NCBI GenBank assembly: GCA_036345935.2
Contig: JADWOT020000008.1
Location: 1-64,000 of the forward strand
Source of the DNA: Taenia hydatigena
Lineage: Eukaryota > Platyhelminthes > Cestoda > Cyclophyllidea > Taeniidae
Direction of reading: 5' to 3'
Length of the DNA stretch: 64,000 bases
The notes below the pieces were generated by a model. That model made no database searches. It worked only from the letters and a program-made list of their open reading frames with translations, and had not been told where the DNA came from. A program made the translations under genes and the position numbers. Every line of letters starts with the position of its first letter. Positions within the stretch are counted from its first letter, which is position 1. Below are positions 1 through 12,409 of this stretch, one piece after another.

Positions 1-2259
1 ATGGTTGTTGCAGTTTCATTGGGCTTCTTGTAGTTTCACTTATACTTGTTAACAAGTGAGTATGCTCTGCGCACATTTGACAGCATTGTTATTTGTGTTG
101 TAGCCAATGCCAACTTATTGATGTCTGGAAGCTGCAGATGTAAGTAAAGAACGCAATGGTCCTGTGAAATGAAGTTGTGAGGACTTTTCTCGGGATTAGA
201 TAACCATTGTTGCATAATTTATATCTAAATCAATTCAATTCATCTGCTGTCATTCGACCACACTCTCGTCTGCCTTCTCCATTGATGGAGGGGAAGCGCT
301 GATGCATACTTTTCTTCATCACAGGTGATGTATTATTAAAGTGGTTTAATTTGGAGTAACCCGGGCAAGTACATAAATGGATGTCACAGAACATTCAATC
401 CTTACTTCGCATCACTTGGTCAGTTGTAGGCTTACTTCATTCGACGGAAGGATTGTGAATACAAATGAACACATGAGGCGAAATATTAATTCGACCCTGT
501 TATTACTGCGAAAAATCAGCAAATAGGGTTTTGTGGATGCATACTATTGTCACCCTTTGGCTGCCTTGCACAAAAGGACAAAAGCTAAGTTTACGCGATG
601 AGGAAATGTGCAGGAGGAAGTTTCACCAGGCTAGAGACTAAAAACAACGAAAAATTTCCGATACGACAACATGTAAATGGGCACCTCAAGCAGTACCTAA
701 AAAAGATGAATCAAGAAGAAGAATTATGAACCTTAAATACTTTGAGGGGCAAAGTTAATGCAGGCAACGTGATGGTTACAGTCCAGTCTTGCCTACATCA
801 TTTGAAGTGCAATTGTGTTTAAGAGATGAGTTTGGAGTACGGGCGAGCAGTGAGCCATAAACAAATGGATGAGAAGCAAGCAGACCCTATCGAAAAGTGG
901 TCAGGAATAATGACTTAAGAGAAAGAGATGGGTTTAAGTTAGGTTGGTCATGGTGGTGGCTATCATGGCGCGAGTAGCAAAAGAGAGGCCAAAGAAGGCG
1001 GACTCTGGGGTGGATAATTTGCAATGAACGAAAGGTACACGCACGCGGGCACCTTTACCCATGTGCTAGACGGGTAGAGTAAATGGAGCATGGTGAGGCA
1101 CAGTGCAGGCGTTGGTGCTTAATAATTATAAAGTGTTGGCTTAGTGTTATCCAAGTGGCAGAAGTTGGTAGTATCGGAGTTCAGAATGTTATCAAGGAAT
1201 AGAACACATCGTTGATTGCTGGCGCTTAATCCGGTCAGATTTTCAGTTCTGCAGTCAGTCGAAGTGCCTGAACCAGATCCAAATTTGTTCAAGATAGTTT
1301 GCATGTAATTGATGAGATGAACCTGCCTAAAATCCGCAATCTCAAAGCTAAAGCTCCCGGTTTAATAAAAAATGGTCTCGATCAGACTCATATCGCTGCA
1401 CATAGCATTCAAACCTCCCCTGACTTAGTCGCAAACCTTACCACACTGCTCGAACTGGAATCGATCTCGTCAAAAGATACGGTAGATGAATCAACTGCTA
1501 CGCAAGTGTGATTTCAGCTTACTCATCTTAGTAACTTGGTTTGAGATGCAAAACGCCCTCGTGTCTGCATTTCCGTGACTGACCGGCCATGACTGTGCAT
1601 CATTAGAAGCTGTCTTGGATCTTTGCAATGCCTGCGATCGACTGTCAGCATGTGGATGCTCCCTCCTCACATCGCAGCATTGACAGACGAGCAGAACAAG
1701 TAGCAGTGGTCATCAAGCTCGGGGAAGGGTTCTTAATTTTACAGGTGTCATGTAAAATGCAATCAGTTGAGTGCTGCAAATGCAGCAAAGTGGAACCGCT
1801 TCCAACTGTCTGTCCAAGTCAACTGCCTCTATCAAAGGTAGTAGATGCGCTGATGAAGTTTCCCAGCATGAGACACAGCCAGCACCGAAAGTGATTTGAG
1901 GAAGCCCTCAAAGATGGCCCCATGTCAGCGCGGTGTATCCCACTAAACCATCCTCAGTCTTTTTTGGGAACAATTAGTCAGCAAAATTGAAATCATCATA
2001 GAAATCATAATCATTATTCGGGATGCTACAACTTGGTGTCCTTCAACAGCAACTTTTAATAAGTATTCTCTTTCATTGTCGTGTGACGTGCATAGTTGTG
2101 AAAGATAATGAAGGAAAAATAAGTTGGTTCGAGAACTCTTTGTGTCAGAGGGATCTAAACTCACACCGAAAAATTTTTAGACTTCAACTAAATTGTGGAC
2201 AAGCTATAAATGATCCGCAAGAATTGTTGTATTTCCTCATCTGCACCGAGTTGGCTACC
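1..2259. repeat. Left arm of giant inverted repeat IR1
   Basis: This segment is the reverse complement of 18516-20774; paired coordinates sum to 20775 throughout. I noticed only two substitutions: one near position 74 and one that turns Met into Val in a shadow frame near 1850. Similarity stops abruptly at 2259/18516. The outer end is unknown because the arm starts at the window edge. Open frames inside are short (for example 1299-1511 +, 1628-1894 +, 1943-2164 -) and each is mirrored in the other arm. Because the arms are nearly identical, comparing them says nothing about coding conservation. Near-identity means recent duplication, ongoing gene conversion, or an assembly artefact. Confidence 0.95.
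1299..1511 (+). CDS. Exon-like open frame in IR1 arm, unrecognised
   Basis: A 70-codon open frame with a hydrophilic, Ser/Thr/Asp-rich composition plausible for a disordered protein region. The frame is open from 1272 but starts with TTG at 1299; the first ATG is at 1317. It is mirrored on the minus strand of the right arm (19264-19476). No domain is recognised and no convincing splice pair was found. It could be a chance open frame. Confidence 0.15.
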   Translation: MHVIDEMNLPKIRNLKAKAPGLIKNGLDQTHIAAHSIQTSPDLVANLTTLLELESISSKDTVDESTATQV

Positions 2260-5200
2260 TTTAACTTATCAAGCATATCAGGTGAGAAAAGGAAAGCCGA
2301 AAATCAGTGCAATTGTTGAGTCGACGTACTCCTCTCCGACTACGTTAGTGTTAATGAACCTTCTAATTCTCTTCCTCCTCCTCCCCCTCCATGTGTGCTA
2401 TGATGTGATGGCTATTGAGCCAAAGCAGAGAAGTACATGGAAAGGCGACGTCTGCTACGAGGAAACAACCTAGAAGGAGGACTGTTGTGCAAAGCCGACA
2501 CCAGCAGGCGCCACTGCTAGACACTGCGCGACATGTGTCACAAATCGATTCACGCACATGTCAAATGCGAAGGCGCCAGTCACACACTCAACTGCCAGAT
2601 ATGCTTACGTGCGCGTTGCGAAGCCTTCTACTACTCATCTTGCAGAAATTAGGGGTAAGTCGTACTATCATACTTTTCTCCGCCTCCTCTTCCTCCCACG
2701 TCTACTTCTGCTCCTCTTCTTCCTTCCTCCAATCCATCTTGCCCCTTTTCTTCCCTACTAGGTTTGCATGCGTTAATTCAACATTGTGCTCGCTAGTATG
2801 CCAGTGCATTTTACATATCACGAGAGAAAGCGAGGGTTAAATGCTTAAAGCGTGCCCTCAGGGAGATATAGGTAGTTGATTTTTTCATTCAGCTGCGTGG
2901 TTATAGGAGTAGGTAGATGAAGGTATTAAGGGGTAGTGGGAAGCGAGAACGAAGGAAATGAAGAAGAGATGTCTACAGCACTACGCATGGACATACAGTA
3001 ATAACATTTCGCCAATCCTCTTCCCTAACATCATGTCTTTCCTGCTCTCGGTCCTCCGTCTCTTCTCCTCTCCTCACTTACCCATTCCTTCGTCCACTTC
3101 AGTTGAACAAGCGAGTTACTTCGCCACCATCAGAGAGGTGTAAACACCACCCTTGTCATCTCTGGTACGAAGGAAGTACTCACGTAGATACATAATGAGG
3201 GAGAGTCATCAGGAAGTCACCTTTGTCAGCTCTATAGCAGCCTTTAGGGGTGAGTCGCCATTTTCTTTCATGCAGGCATGCCTTATACCGCCTTGCTCTT
3301 CTCATTTATTATGTCTGTCTCGCGCGCGATTGCGAATTGCCTGATCGAGAGCAGGAGTAGGGGCAGAAGCAGGAGCAGATGCAGTGAAACAGAAGCAGTG
3401 TAGCACGTTAGGCAAAACTAGGCATGGCCAGGCCGGACTGTACTGGACTAATTCAAATACGAGTAGGGTAGAGCAGCCACGTATGCCTGATTATGACAGT
3501 CTGGTGTGGAAGAGTGAGAAAGGTTGGGAAGGAAGAGGATAGGTAGATAGCCGTCTTCATGACCTACCGTTCAAATAAACCTTAACATTTAGGCGTCACC
3601 TCCTTACCTACGTCGCACAACAATGAAAAGATGTATTAATGGGAAAACCATAATCGAAGAATTGCTATTAATGGGATGACATTTTGCATCTGCACGTAAT
3701 TTGGACTAGCAATTATTCCTCCAATGTATCGAATCCAGTGTCCGATCGGGGAGGCTGGAGGTGAAGGAAGGCTAAAGTTGCCTTGTGCCTTTCTAGAAGC
3801 ACTTGTCTTGGCATCGCGACGATGGCATCGAGGCATTGTTGTCTCCCACCACGATCGAATAGAAAGTACGCCTTACCGTTCCCTTGATTAAGTTACATCA
3901 ACATAGGAATTTTGTTTTAAGCAATATTCTCTTATTGCACCTGCAATCAGCTCTCTTTAACATATGTGCCGTGATTCAAATCCACAAATCGCTTGAGGAG
4001 TAGTAACTATTGCAAGATCTAGTAAAGTGGCGCTATAACTTAACAGTCTTTTTACCGTAGAACGATAAGAGCTGAAGAAATGTTCACTCACAGTACTTGC
4101 AGCGCTTTAATGATGATCCTATGAAAAGGCTTTTTATTTTCTTATTGCAAACTAAGGCTGGGAAAGGGATTGGAATAGCTTTCACAAGTGTGTCACGCTA
4201 ATTCTACTAACACATGGACGCAAATTCAACCAGCCTCGCAATTCGCCAAACTGCGGCGAATGCGTAACCACCAGCACCAACCACTGGGCTATCATTACTC
4301 GTGATCTCTTTCTGTACTAGTCAAGTGAGAACCGAGTTGACGCTTTTGTGAGACCAGCTGTGTTTGCTTCATTAATACGATGCATTGAAATTTCATCTTC
4401 AGCCTTCGGTTATTAATCAAATATGTTCCAGGGGAAACAGTGCCATTTAGCACTGACAGTGTGGCAATGACCCCTAGGGAGTGTGCAAAATCACAATGCC
4501 GTATAGCTTGTAAAATGATGGGGATTGCCTCTTCTTGGATCCTCCTCGTAACGTTGCATTCGCAATCTTAGGGCTGGCGATGCATTGGAGATGTGATTTT
4601 CCATCACATCTTTCTTGAGTAAAACTACTTTTGTAAATAGCGCTTCCAAGCCCATCGACCATATGTAGTGGGTTTACGATTAGTGACTTGAAGGGTACAG
4701 CCTTGATTCTAGAATGTTTAAATTGACGCATTTCTCCTATGTCGCGCTGAGGCTTACGTGACATCGTTAACTTGGCTCAGACTGTGTGTCTAGTCATGCA
4801 TAGCATTTGAAAGCAATGGACTACAAGTCCACTAGGGATTCCCTGCGCAGGTTCGAATTATGCTCACAACAGTGTCCTTCTTTGCATATTCGACATTGCG
4901 TACCTCCTAGCACACATTCGTTTGTCACCATAATCCCGACGGTGGGATGTGTAATTACTCCTAGAGTTCCTGAAGCAAAAGGCGTCTAGAAAGTCAGCTC
5001 GCGCCATCGCGCTCACAAGTTTCAGAACTGGTTTGCAGGCCGGCACTCCAGACTCCCGATTGCTTTGTAGTTCGTCGCTCTAAAGGCTCGAATATCGCTA
5101 CGTGCTATCAGATACATTACAGACCTACTCCATATCAACACAACGGCATCAGCAACACCTCGATCATTAAGCGCTGAAGGTTGATGAACGATGGTGTACA

Positions 5201-5689
5201 GCATCGATGCCACTCCAGCAGTGGTTCGTCAAACCAATGGCCAGTACACGCGCCTTTCAATGGCACCATCTGCTTACGCGGTTTATGCTTGAGACCGTTC
5301 CAATTTTGGGCCGCAAATAGCTGCACTACTGAGACCTCGATGGTTATGCGCCATGCTCCTGCCACGTGCCGCTCTGAGCTGTTGGGAGGCAAATGGATTG
5401 CTGTGGAGACCAGAGATTATGCAGGTGACCCATCAAACAGTCACAAGAGCAAACAACTAATACGTGTGCGGCCAATTTTAACAATCGTAAGCCTGAGCTA
5501 AGCCTCAAATGTGGTTGAATCGAGGGGACTACCTTGCGGCTCACAACAAGCACATTTTATAAATAGGCAACTCAAATCATTGTTTGCAAACACATTAGCT
5601 TCTAAGCAGCAAACGTTTCGAACAAACCTCGAGCAACGTCTTTTTTTTCATTGCAGCATTGAAGGATTTTTAGAATCGGTTGTCAGTGT
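2260..5689. other. Unassigned IR1 spacer, pyrimidine-rich blocks
   Basis: No gene is supported here. The plus strand is strongly pyrimidine-biased at about 2370-2400, 2670-2760 and 3010-3100, which produces spurious hydrophobic frames. Around 3350-3410 there is a short degenerate run of GCAGGAG/GCAGAAG words. From 3430 to 5680 the sequence is mixed, with only short overlapping frames on both strands (for example 5181-5501 + against 5135-5392 -), none recognisable. Confidence 0.5.
4808..4867 (+). pseudogene. tRNA-Ser-like 3' half (relic)
   Basis: The segment resembles the anticodon arm, long variable arm and T arm of a eukaryotic tRNA-Ser: an arm containing TGGAC/GTCCA, a GGGATTCCC variable arm, then GCGCAGGTTCGAATT, which holds a near-canonical B box. 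The acceptor and D arms cannot be folded from the sequence upstream and the 3' acceptor strand is missing. It is best read as a tRNA relic or SINE head fragment. Confidence 0.35.
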
Positions 5690-6010
5690 CACCCGAAATG
5701 TGCATTTACTTCGCTGCGTCACACATGTGCGACACGGATCATTTATTAGGCATGAACGATCGGTTGTGCCGGCTTGAATATGAGACGCATTAAATGAGAG
5801 CAACATGGGTAAATAAGGATAGGGTCAGGTAATTGGACAAGCAATAGTAAGCTAAGCTTAACTTGTGGTTTGGCAGCAGTAGAGTGGTCACTGGGAGGCA
5901 CACCTCGGTATTCCAATGCAAGATCACCTACTTCACTAAAGGTTGTATTTTTGTCCTAATGGCACAACTAGAAGGCGGGACCAATAGTATCTACCTTACC
6001 TGTGCCTCAA
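5690..6010 (+). repeat. Dispersed repeat family G, copy 1
   Basis: One of three diverged copies (others near 18010 and 35140). They share, in order, an E-box-like start (here GTCACACATGTGCGAC), then about 150 bases later a block resembling GTGGTCGCTGGGAGGCACAC, then a block ending AATGGCACAAC. Divergence is high, so the copies are old. No ORF is shared. The family is unidentified; it may be a non-autonomous element. Confidence 0.6.
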
Positions 6011-8306
6011 AGGAGTAGGTGATGAGCCATACAGCGGCTTTGCAGGGAGGTGTGAGGTCTTGCACTGTCGCCTATTTCCCACAGCAACACACCTTTGCGT
6101 AATAAGTGTCAATTCAAACCACGCACAAAATGTTTTCAATGCCTTAGATGCGCCTCCGTAGGTGCAACAATTGACAGAAGTGGTAATTAAACGGCCGTGT
6201 GAGTGAGGTGGCAGGCCCTTTAGTCTCCCACTGATGTCAGTGGAATCAGTGCCAAGTCAGCAAAGAGCCGGTGGGTGGAGGAGCGGACCTCTCTCTTAGC
6301 GTATGATGGAAATCAAGGAGACAGCAACACCCCATTAAGTCGTGGTGCGATTCGCAGGGACGAAGAATAAAATTTTTGCATCTTATCAAATTTTTTTAAA
6401 TTCACCCTTATCGCAATTTGTGATTGGCGTCAACCCTGCCAGCATTATATATCATGTCCTGATTGCCTCACTCGAGTTCCTACGTCACACATGTGTGACA
6501 TGCGGGATTCATCAGTTTGTGGTAGCTGGCAGTAATGCTGCGATGTTCATGGGTGTTCTGTAGAGCTATGGTCTCCTTGCCTATCTCGTGATGTGTAGTG
6601 GGAAGGACTACGGCAATGGTCATGTCCTCATCCTTATGAATGTTGCGCCACGCTGTGAGCATTCGATGTAACCACAGCACTCATGTCATTTCCTCCTTCT
6701 TTGATGTACGCTACATATTTACCTATTGGACTGCTTATATTTTCTGAGTGCAAAAGCTATATCAAAGAGCAACGACAGTGGAAACAACGAATCCTCTTTA
6801 GCTGCCTCGAGAACAGCACAGAGAATAGATAGTGACGCTTCTGATAGGGACTCACATGCATTTCAGTCTAGGCTTGCAAGCCAGCTGAACAACAAAGATA
6901 TTCTGCCAAGTATAAGTCAAGCGCTGTCCCATTGTCTTTTTAAACATCAGCCAACGCATAATGCCTAAAGCCAAAGCACTCACTCTCCTTCATTGGTTAA
7001 TGCTTAAGGATGCGTGTGTTAAAACGAAGCCAACACTCTTGAAACATACCAAGATTTTATACATTAAGTAAGTCTTTCACTTTAGGCCAAAGGCTTTTAG
7101 GTTCTTAGAGGAGTGGATTCCAGAAGTACACACGTTTTTTGCTCCAAAAGACACCAAAATGTGCGATTTTTTAAAACTTAACTTGGAAAAACTTCAATTA
7201 CCGCAATCTCTATATGCAGCAATACTGCTTAGTTTTCATAAAGGAGAGTGAGTGCGTGAACGTCGGGTCTCGATTACGGTATAGGTGACCGTTAATGATT
7301 TGTGAGTTTCGGAGCTAATGTTGTTGTATGAATGAAAATGGAACATGGGATCGGAATGTTTGCTCGATTTCTTTTAGGTTTACCTCTATCGCATCGATTG
7401 AAAAGGGAATTGTGATGATGACTCCTGGTCTTCACTCGTGCCACATGGAATGAATCTTTGAATGCTAAGGCGTCACGCTCTGCCATCTCTTTTAGGCACC
7501 TCAATTGCACTGTATAGTGATGGTCTAGTACTCCGTGCACTGCCAGATGACTAACACTGGGTAGGCGCATAGAAATTTGATTGCCAAACGGGTGGCTTCG
7601 TCCTCTTTGTCACCTTCCTTACATCGCTCATGATTTGTTGAAACACTTGAGGCTAACTAAGGATCTTTGAAAGTTGTTCGGCAATGGTGATCACGCATTT
7701 TGCAACGTTTGGTTATAAATAACACCACTATCCATTTGATTAAGGGACAGAGCACCTCATTTGCGAATTGGATGTTGATGAGTGCGCCCCTCCTTCTCCT
7801 CTCTATCTTCTTGTTGCGGTCTCCGCCTGTCTGCAAGTCCTCAACCATTGCCAATATCCTATCGAATGTCCACCTCGACGCGCAACCTCTACTTAGCGTC
7901 GAATCAGTAGTAATTACAAAATTGTCAGTAGTAAAGGCTGCCAGCAGGTGGGCATCGCATGTGATAATGGAGGTTCAACAGTGATCGCCCTCCTTCTGAT
8001 TCCATTTTGGTGACACACTAATGAAGTCTGTACACCCTTATCGACCAATGTTGGGACTGCGTTGTTTGGAACGTATGCTGTTCGTAGATTGAACCTAGTA
8101 TTCTTGTGGTGGTGGTGCCAATGGCGATAGTGGTGATGAGGGCTTGAGTTATCACGCATGCATCTACACGTTTGCATCTTACTTGTTATGAAGGCAAGGT
8201 AGGACAAAATATCCCACAATAGGAATCAGTGCTTCTTCACCGAGGTGGGCTCACTTGCTGACTCGTTGTGTCGAGAAGGTACGCGCTACCGCATTTAGTA
8301 AGATAG
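6011..8306. other. Unassigned region
   Basis: No supported gene. Notable sequence: a perfect 16-base palindrome GTCACACATGTGTGAC at about 6483-6498, matching the start motif of repeat family G without the rest of it. Short frames at 6342-6563 (+) and 7700-7984 (+, moderately protein-like, no ATG) have no recognisable domain. GTG-rich simple sequence lies at about 8100-8140. Confidence 0.45.
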
Positions 8307-8708
8307 GGAAGAAAGGGAGTAAGACAAAACACACCATGCCACAACCATAATAATGGTCTCAAAGGCAAGTTTTCAAATTCTTCTACGCACAATGCCTCCC
8401 AGTTGGGGAGCTCTGCAAGGTTAAATGTAACCTGTTCCACTTGGACTCTCGGGCCCACTAAAGACGTGCGTACTACTATCTCCACTCCATTCCTCTCAGG
8501 CCTCTATCCAAATAAGCTCCAAGCCTTCGCTTCCACTTACGAAGATCTGGCACTATTCGAGCTGAAGGCTCACCTCCTGCTTCGCCCCTACTGGCGTACT
8601 TCGTGGTTACCTCAGTTTGTCAGCAATTTTCATTACCTCTCACCTGATGTAGCAGCATTTAGAAACGCCGAACTTCGCAAGAGACGCGGTCTAACCTCGA
8701 TGCTCTAA
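8307..8708 (+). CDS. Candidate terminal exon, unrecognised protein
   Basis: The frame stays open for 133 codons from a TAG at 8304 to the stop at 8706-8708. The second half (from about 8500) is strongly protein-like, with alternating hydrophobic and charged residues and a basic C-terminus ending in RKRRGLTSML. A pyrimidine-rich run ending in CTCTCAG at about 8497-8500 is a plausible splice acceptor leading into that half. There is no in-frame ATG except at the very end, so if real this is a 3' exon. The minus strand also has an ATG-started protein-like frame at 8237-8485, so the coding strand is uncertain. No poly(A) signal AATAAA was seen just downstream. Confidence 0.3.
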   Translation, partial: GRKGVRQNTPCHNHNNGLKGKFSNSSTHNASQLGSSARLNVTCSTWTLGPTKDVRTTISTPFLSGLYPNKLQAFASTYEDLALFELKAHLLLRPYWRTSWLPQFVSNFHYLSPDVAAFRNAELRKRRGLTSML

Positions 8709-9264
8709 ATGTAAAAAGGTACCACAACAGCCTAAATTATGCACACACATACAATTTAAAGCAGACGAACCCCAAACCTTAAATGCTTTTCAATCTGTAC
8801 CACACAAGTAATAACTTTGCGATGACAATGACACTTAGAATCCAACCAAATTGCGTGTTGAGATAACTAGCCAAATTAATGCGCCTAATTAACTTATTAT
8901 TGCATGACCGATGCGTATAACATTCAACCTAACAAAGTGGGTTATTTTTAGAAATTTTACTCATTATTTATTCATTGCCTCTGTTAGATATTGCCTGCAC
9001 GTTTGAGGAGTACTGAACCCCTGTCCATGAGTCCATTATGTTGTCGTTTGCCCTCGGAAAGACTTGCTTTCTCTGCCCATTGTTTGCAATTACGTTACGT
9101 GGCTGCTGAATTGATCACTACCTTATTTCGCGGGTTGTGCTATTGCGGTATTATATATTTGGCATGCTTCCAAGTTAAATGTCTTCGTTTTGTTACATTT
9201 TTCTGATGCATTCCTATGCTTATTGTTCCACTCTTCTATTTTTAATATTTTTCTCGAAGGTCAC
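8709..9264. other. Unassigned AT-rich stretch
   Basis: No supported feature. Only short frames are present; the 8991-9206 (+) frame has no recognisable motif. Confidence 0.4.
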
Positions 9265-11755
9265 CGGTTTAATTAGACAAGCATAACCCTTCCGGCAAAT
9301 AACAGCGGCGGAGAGTTCTGGGATCGCGGTTACAATCAAGAGTTGATAACTGCAAAAAATGTTGGCGGGTTCTTTCACCTTACAGCTGACCCTTCCTATT
9401 TCAACTGGTCTCAGTATTCGATATCTATTCAATCTTATTTGCAGCCGCATTTCGCATCGGTTATTGCGCGGATGATCTGAGGACCACTTGCAATAGCAAA
9501 TGCTTTTTCAAGGCACCACAGTGTTCTGAGAGCGGCGCAAAGGCATACGGTGCAATTTGACAATGTGGACGAAGGATATGGCCAAGAAATCTCAAAAGAA
9601 AAGTGCATGTGACTTCCTGAGCATGTACAGTAGTAAAACAATTGGGGCGATTCTTTTTCTCTATTAATTATTTAGCTTCTACTAAAATCTTAATATGTCG
9701 CATTATGTGGCTCTGTTCATCTGCATTTTAAAGTGCTGATATCAGCGATGACTTAGATTAATGAATCACACCAAAGACTAGAGTGATTTGTATCCAGCAT
9801 TTGTAGATGCGCCAATTTAGGCTGCAAAACACGAAACATTCGAGATCTTTATGCTAATTTTAGACTAAGAAATTCTGAGGATATATTTCTGCGGAATGAA
9901 TTCGTTTTACTTTAGGCAAAGTCTCTTTTGTTTTTCCAATTGGCCGCCCAAAACAGAAAATAGTCGAGTCAAATAAGGAGCTAGTTCTCTTATTGCTTGT
10001 TCAACGAATGCGTGATAAACCTTTGCAGCATGCATATGGATGCGTGATATAATGGGATGAGATGTGCCTTTTCCATCACTCACAATGGAACCGCTACCAC
10101 CCAGTCGGTTCTTTCATACCACCAGCTGAGTATCAGTCGCCTAGGTCAAATTTAACGGTACGGCAGGCTCCATGTGGCAAACGTTAAATCTCCGTCTAAA
10201 CTAGGACTGCATGTGAAAGATGTTCAAGTCCGTAGGTGGCCTCTAATTTCCTCTGTTTTCCAATTTCTCAGAAAGTTTTCGCATTTGGTGCAACAGGTGG
10301 CAATGCAATTGGACAATCCATTTGGTGGAGATAGTACAGTGGGCCTGTCTCCATGTCGTATGGAGGAGAAGGGAAGCTTTACACGCTTAAGCATGTCCTT
10401 CATTATTCGGTCCATGAAGGCATTGTATAAAGTGTAAAGAAGCTTTGAATATATGCATTATACGATGTTACTTGAAAAAGTCCACATCTTTCGTTAATGC
10501 AGTGGGTTGGTTTAAAACGAAATAAAAGGGGTAATGCATTGGACCGATGCGATTCTCCTTGTGGAGGCGTTTGCGTAGACTATAATGGTGCCATAATCAT
10601 TCAGCATTAGACTACGGCGAATGAGGACGAGTTTTCTTATTAGTAATACTTTTGAAATGCAAATCTGATGCACCAAAGGCTGTCTGCTCGTATTATCTGA
10701 CTTAACTGGTCAGTCAGAAAGGATGACTGATTTTGCAACTAGATATTTCTGACCTCGTCTGCTTTCCTGTGGACTGCATAATAATACGCGTGGTATCAGG
10801 TGGCATATACTTGCAGACAACGAGACGCATTTTTTCTGCCTTGACCCTCATCGATAACCTCTCAACATCAAATTTGAGCTGTGACTTTACTCACCGCTTT
10901 GCGATGGTCGGTACACACACTGAGTTCAGGTTGAAGACTAAGGAATGTAGATTCTACCATTAGGCAACATTGAGTTTGCTTTCCAGTGACTGGCGTTACG
11001 CTCTCTAAATGTTGTTAAAATGAGAGAGCATCAACTTGAGATCAGTGAGCGTTACGAACTATGATCCGCGGTCGTAATCATAATGAGATTTCAAATCAGG
11101 GCCAAAGCTTACCTCAAATCGTGTAAGTGTTATTGAGATGTGAAAGGTAGAGCATGGTTAAATGAACCTTTGATATTAAGTCCAAAATTTTTGCACCCTT
11201 TGGGGTAAGTTGTGTCAAAAACCCACTGAGTAGCAAAATATGGTCTAATCGTGTTAGTCGCCAGTGCTTTGCACCTTCCTCTGGAATCACTGATGACATG
11301 GGCAAGGCAGGTTTAATTGCCATGAGATTGACCTTCCAAATACTAAACAGAACGACAAATTTTAGCAAAAACCTGGTAGGCCTGTAAATGAGGGTTTGCT
11401 GGTTGTTCGTTTGCTTGAGACGTCCAATATTTTAACATGTATCTGGTTCAACTGCCCAGTTAAGTGTTTTATGTTCCATTCGCAATTAATTTTGGAGTCC
11501 ATATACCAGCTTGCCGCCATTATATCACACCATCAAGCGAGCATGAGCAGTGGTTGTTTAAGATAGAGTTGGGAGAACGACAGCCGACTACTTCATTGTG
11601 ATATCTTAGCTTCCACGAATAATTGCCAGTAAGATGTGACGATGTTGGCAGTGTTTGAGTCATCTGCAGTCAGTCACTTTTGATGGCAGGCCAGCCAGTT
11701 TTAAATTAGCTGTACACCAAAGCGTTAAATGGCTCACCAGCCAAGCCACCAGCCG
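9265..11755 (+). repeat. R1 repeat copy E (internally deleted)
   Basis: Colinear with the most complete R1 copy: 9265-10165 matches about 27890-28770, and 10166-11755 matches about 30348-31690. The intervening ~1.6 kb, which holds most of the R1 ORF, is missing. The junction lies at a short shared CAGG word (10164-10168). The 3' side ends abruptly at about 11755, where a different repeat (family F) begins. Similarity is patchy with many small indels. This copy is tail-to-tail with copy D at 12410-14785. Confidence 0.75.
10164..10400 (+). pseudogene. 3' fragment of the R1 ORF
   Basis: Aligns at DNA level with the end of the ORF at 29794-30585, beginning at the codons for Gly-Ser-Met-Trp-Gln-Thr and running through the IWCNRWQ..WTI..VE region. 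The cognate frame has several in-frame stops (for example in the Leu-Asn-Leu..Asp-Cys-Met stretch). The open frame present at 10174-10437 is a shifted frame. A large internal deletion removed everything upstream. It is non-functional. Confidence 0.7.
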
Positions 11756-11762
11756 AAACACA

Positions 11763-12245
11763 TTTTGGGGGGTTAGACCTCATTTTAAAGTTTGTTGGCG
11801 TAAGTTTATAGCCCCGGAGATACTTTGGCGTCATTTTAACGCCCTAGGCATCGTTTCTTGGAATTGAAATTAACGTGGCCTCGTCATGCTGCAAAGAATT
11901 CAGGCAAAGTCAGGATTTACGGTCATTTGAAATCAATCTAGTGCCCATTTACCCACGTAGAATCACTTATTTACTTGCCATCCCAACTTTACCTCTTCCT
12001 CACCCAACACCATCACAACCACTGACCCTCCACTCTACCTCTACCACCTGGCTCGCATTCAATATCCATTCTTTCCTCTTTCTTTCCCTCTTATTTTACC
12101 TTCCTCTTTTATCCTTGTTTTTTTTTCATTTTACTTCTATTCGGAGTTTCTTCGTTCTTCCCTCCTTACCCTTCACAACCATAGATTTAAGGAGAGTCAC
12201 TCCGTACTGCCTAAAATCATCTCGTTAATATCAAAAAAACCGAAC
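11763..12245 (+). repeat. Repeat family F copy 1 (pyrimidine-rich tail)
   Basis: Begins GGGGGTTAGACCTC and shares with 23767-24330 a head of about 100 bases, followed by a pyrimidine-rich section that includes CCATCACAACCACTGACCCTCC-like words. Both copies abut the end of an R1 copy, so F may have inserted into R1 or replaced its end. The hydrophobic frame 11875-12228 is a by-product of the CT bias. Confidence 0.55.
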
Positions 12246-12409
12246 AATTATAAGCAGGAATGTCAATCGCTCGCCTCTATTCAATTAATCGGCACGCGAC
12301 TCGTCTGGTGCGTACTCCTGCCTTTCGTCATATTTTGGATGGTACCACCATCCAGGAAGAGAATAGTGATTGTTTGATAACTTATTGTCTTGCTTATTGC
12401 AAAAAAGGA

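Noticed and set aside
10174..10437. 87-codon ORF at the R1 copy E junction
   Set aside because: Alignment to the intact copies shows that this is a shifted frame over the ORF tail. The cognate frame is full of stops.
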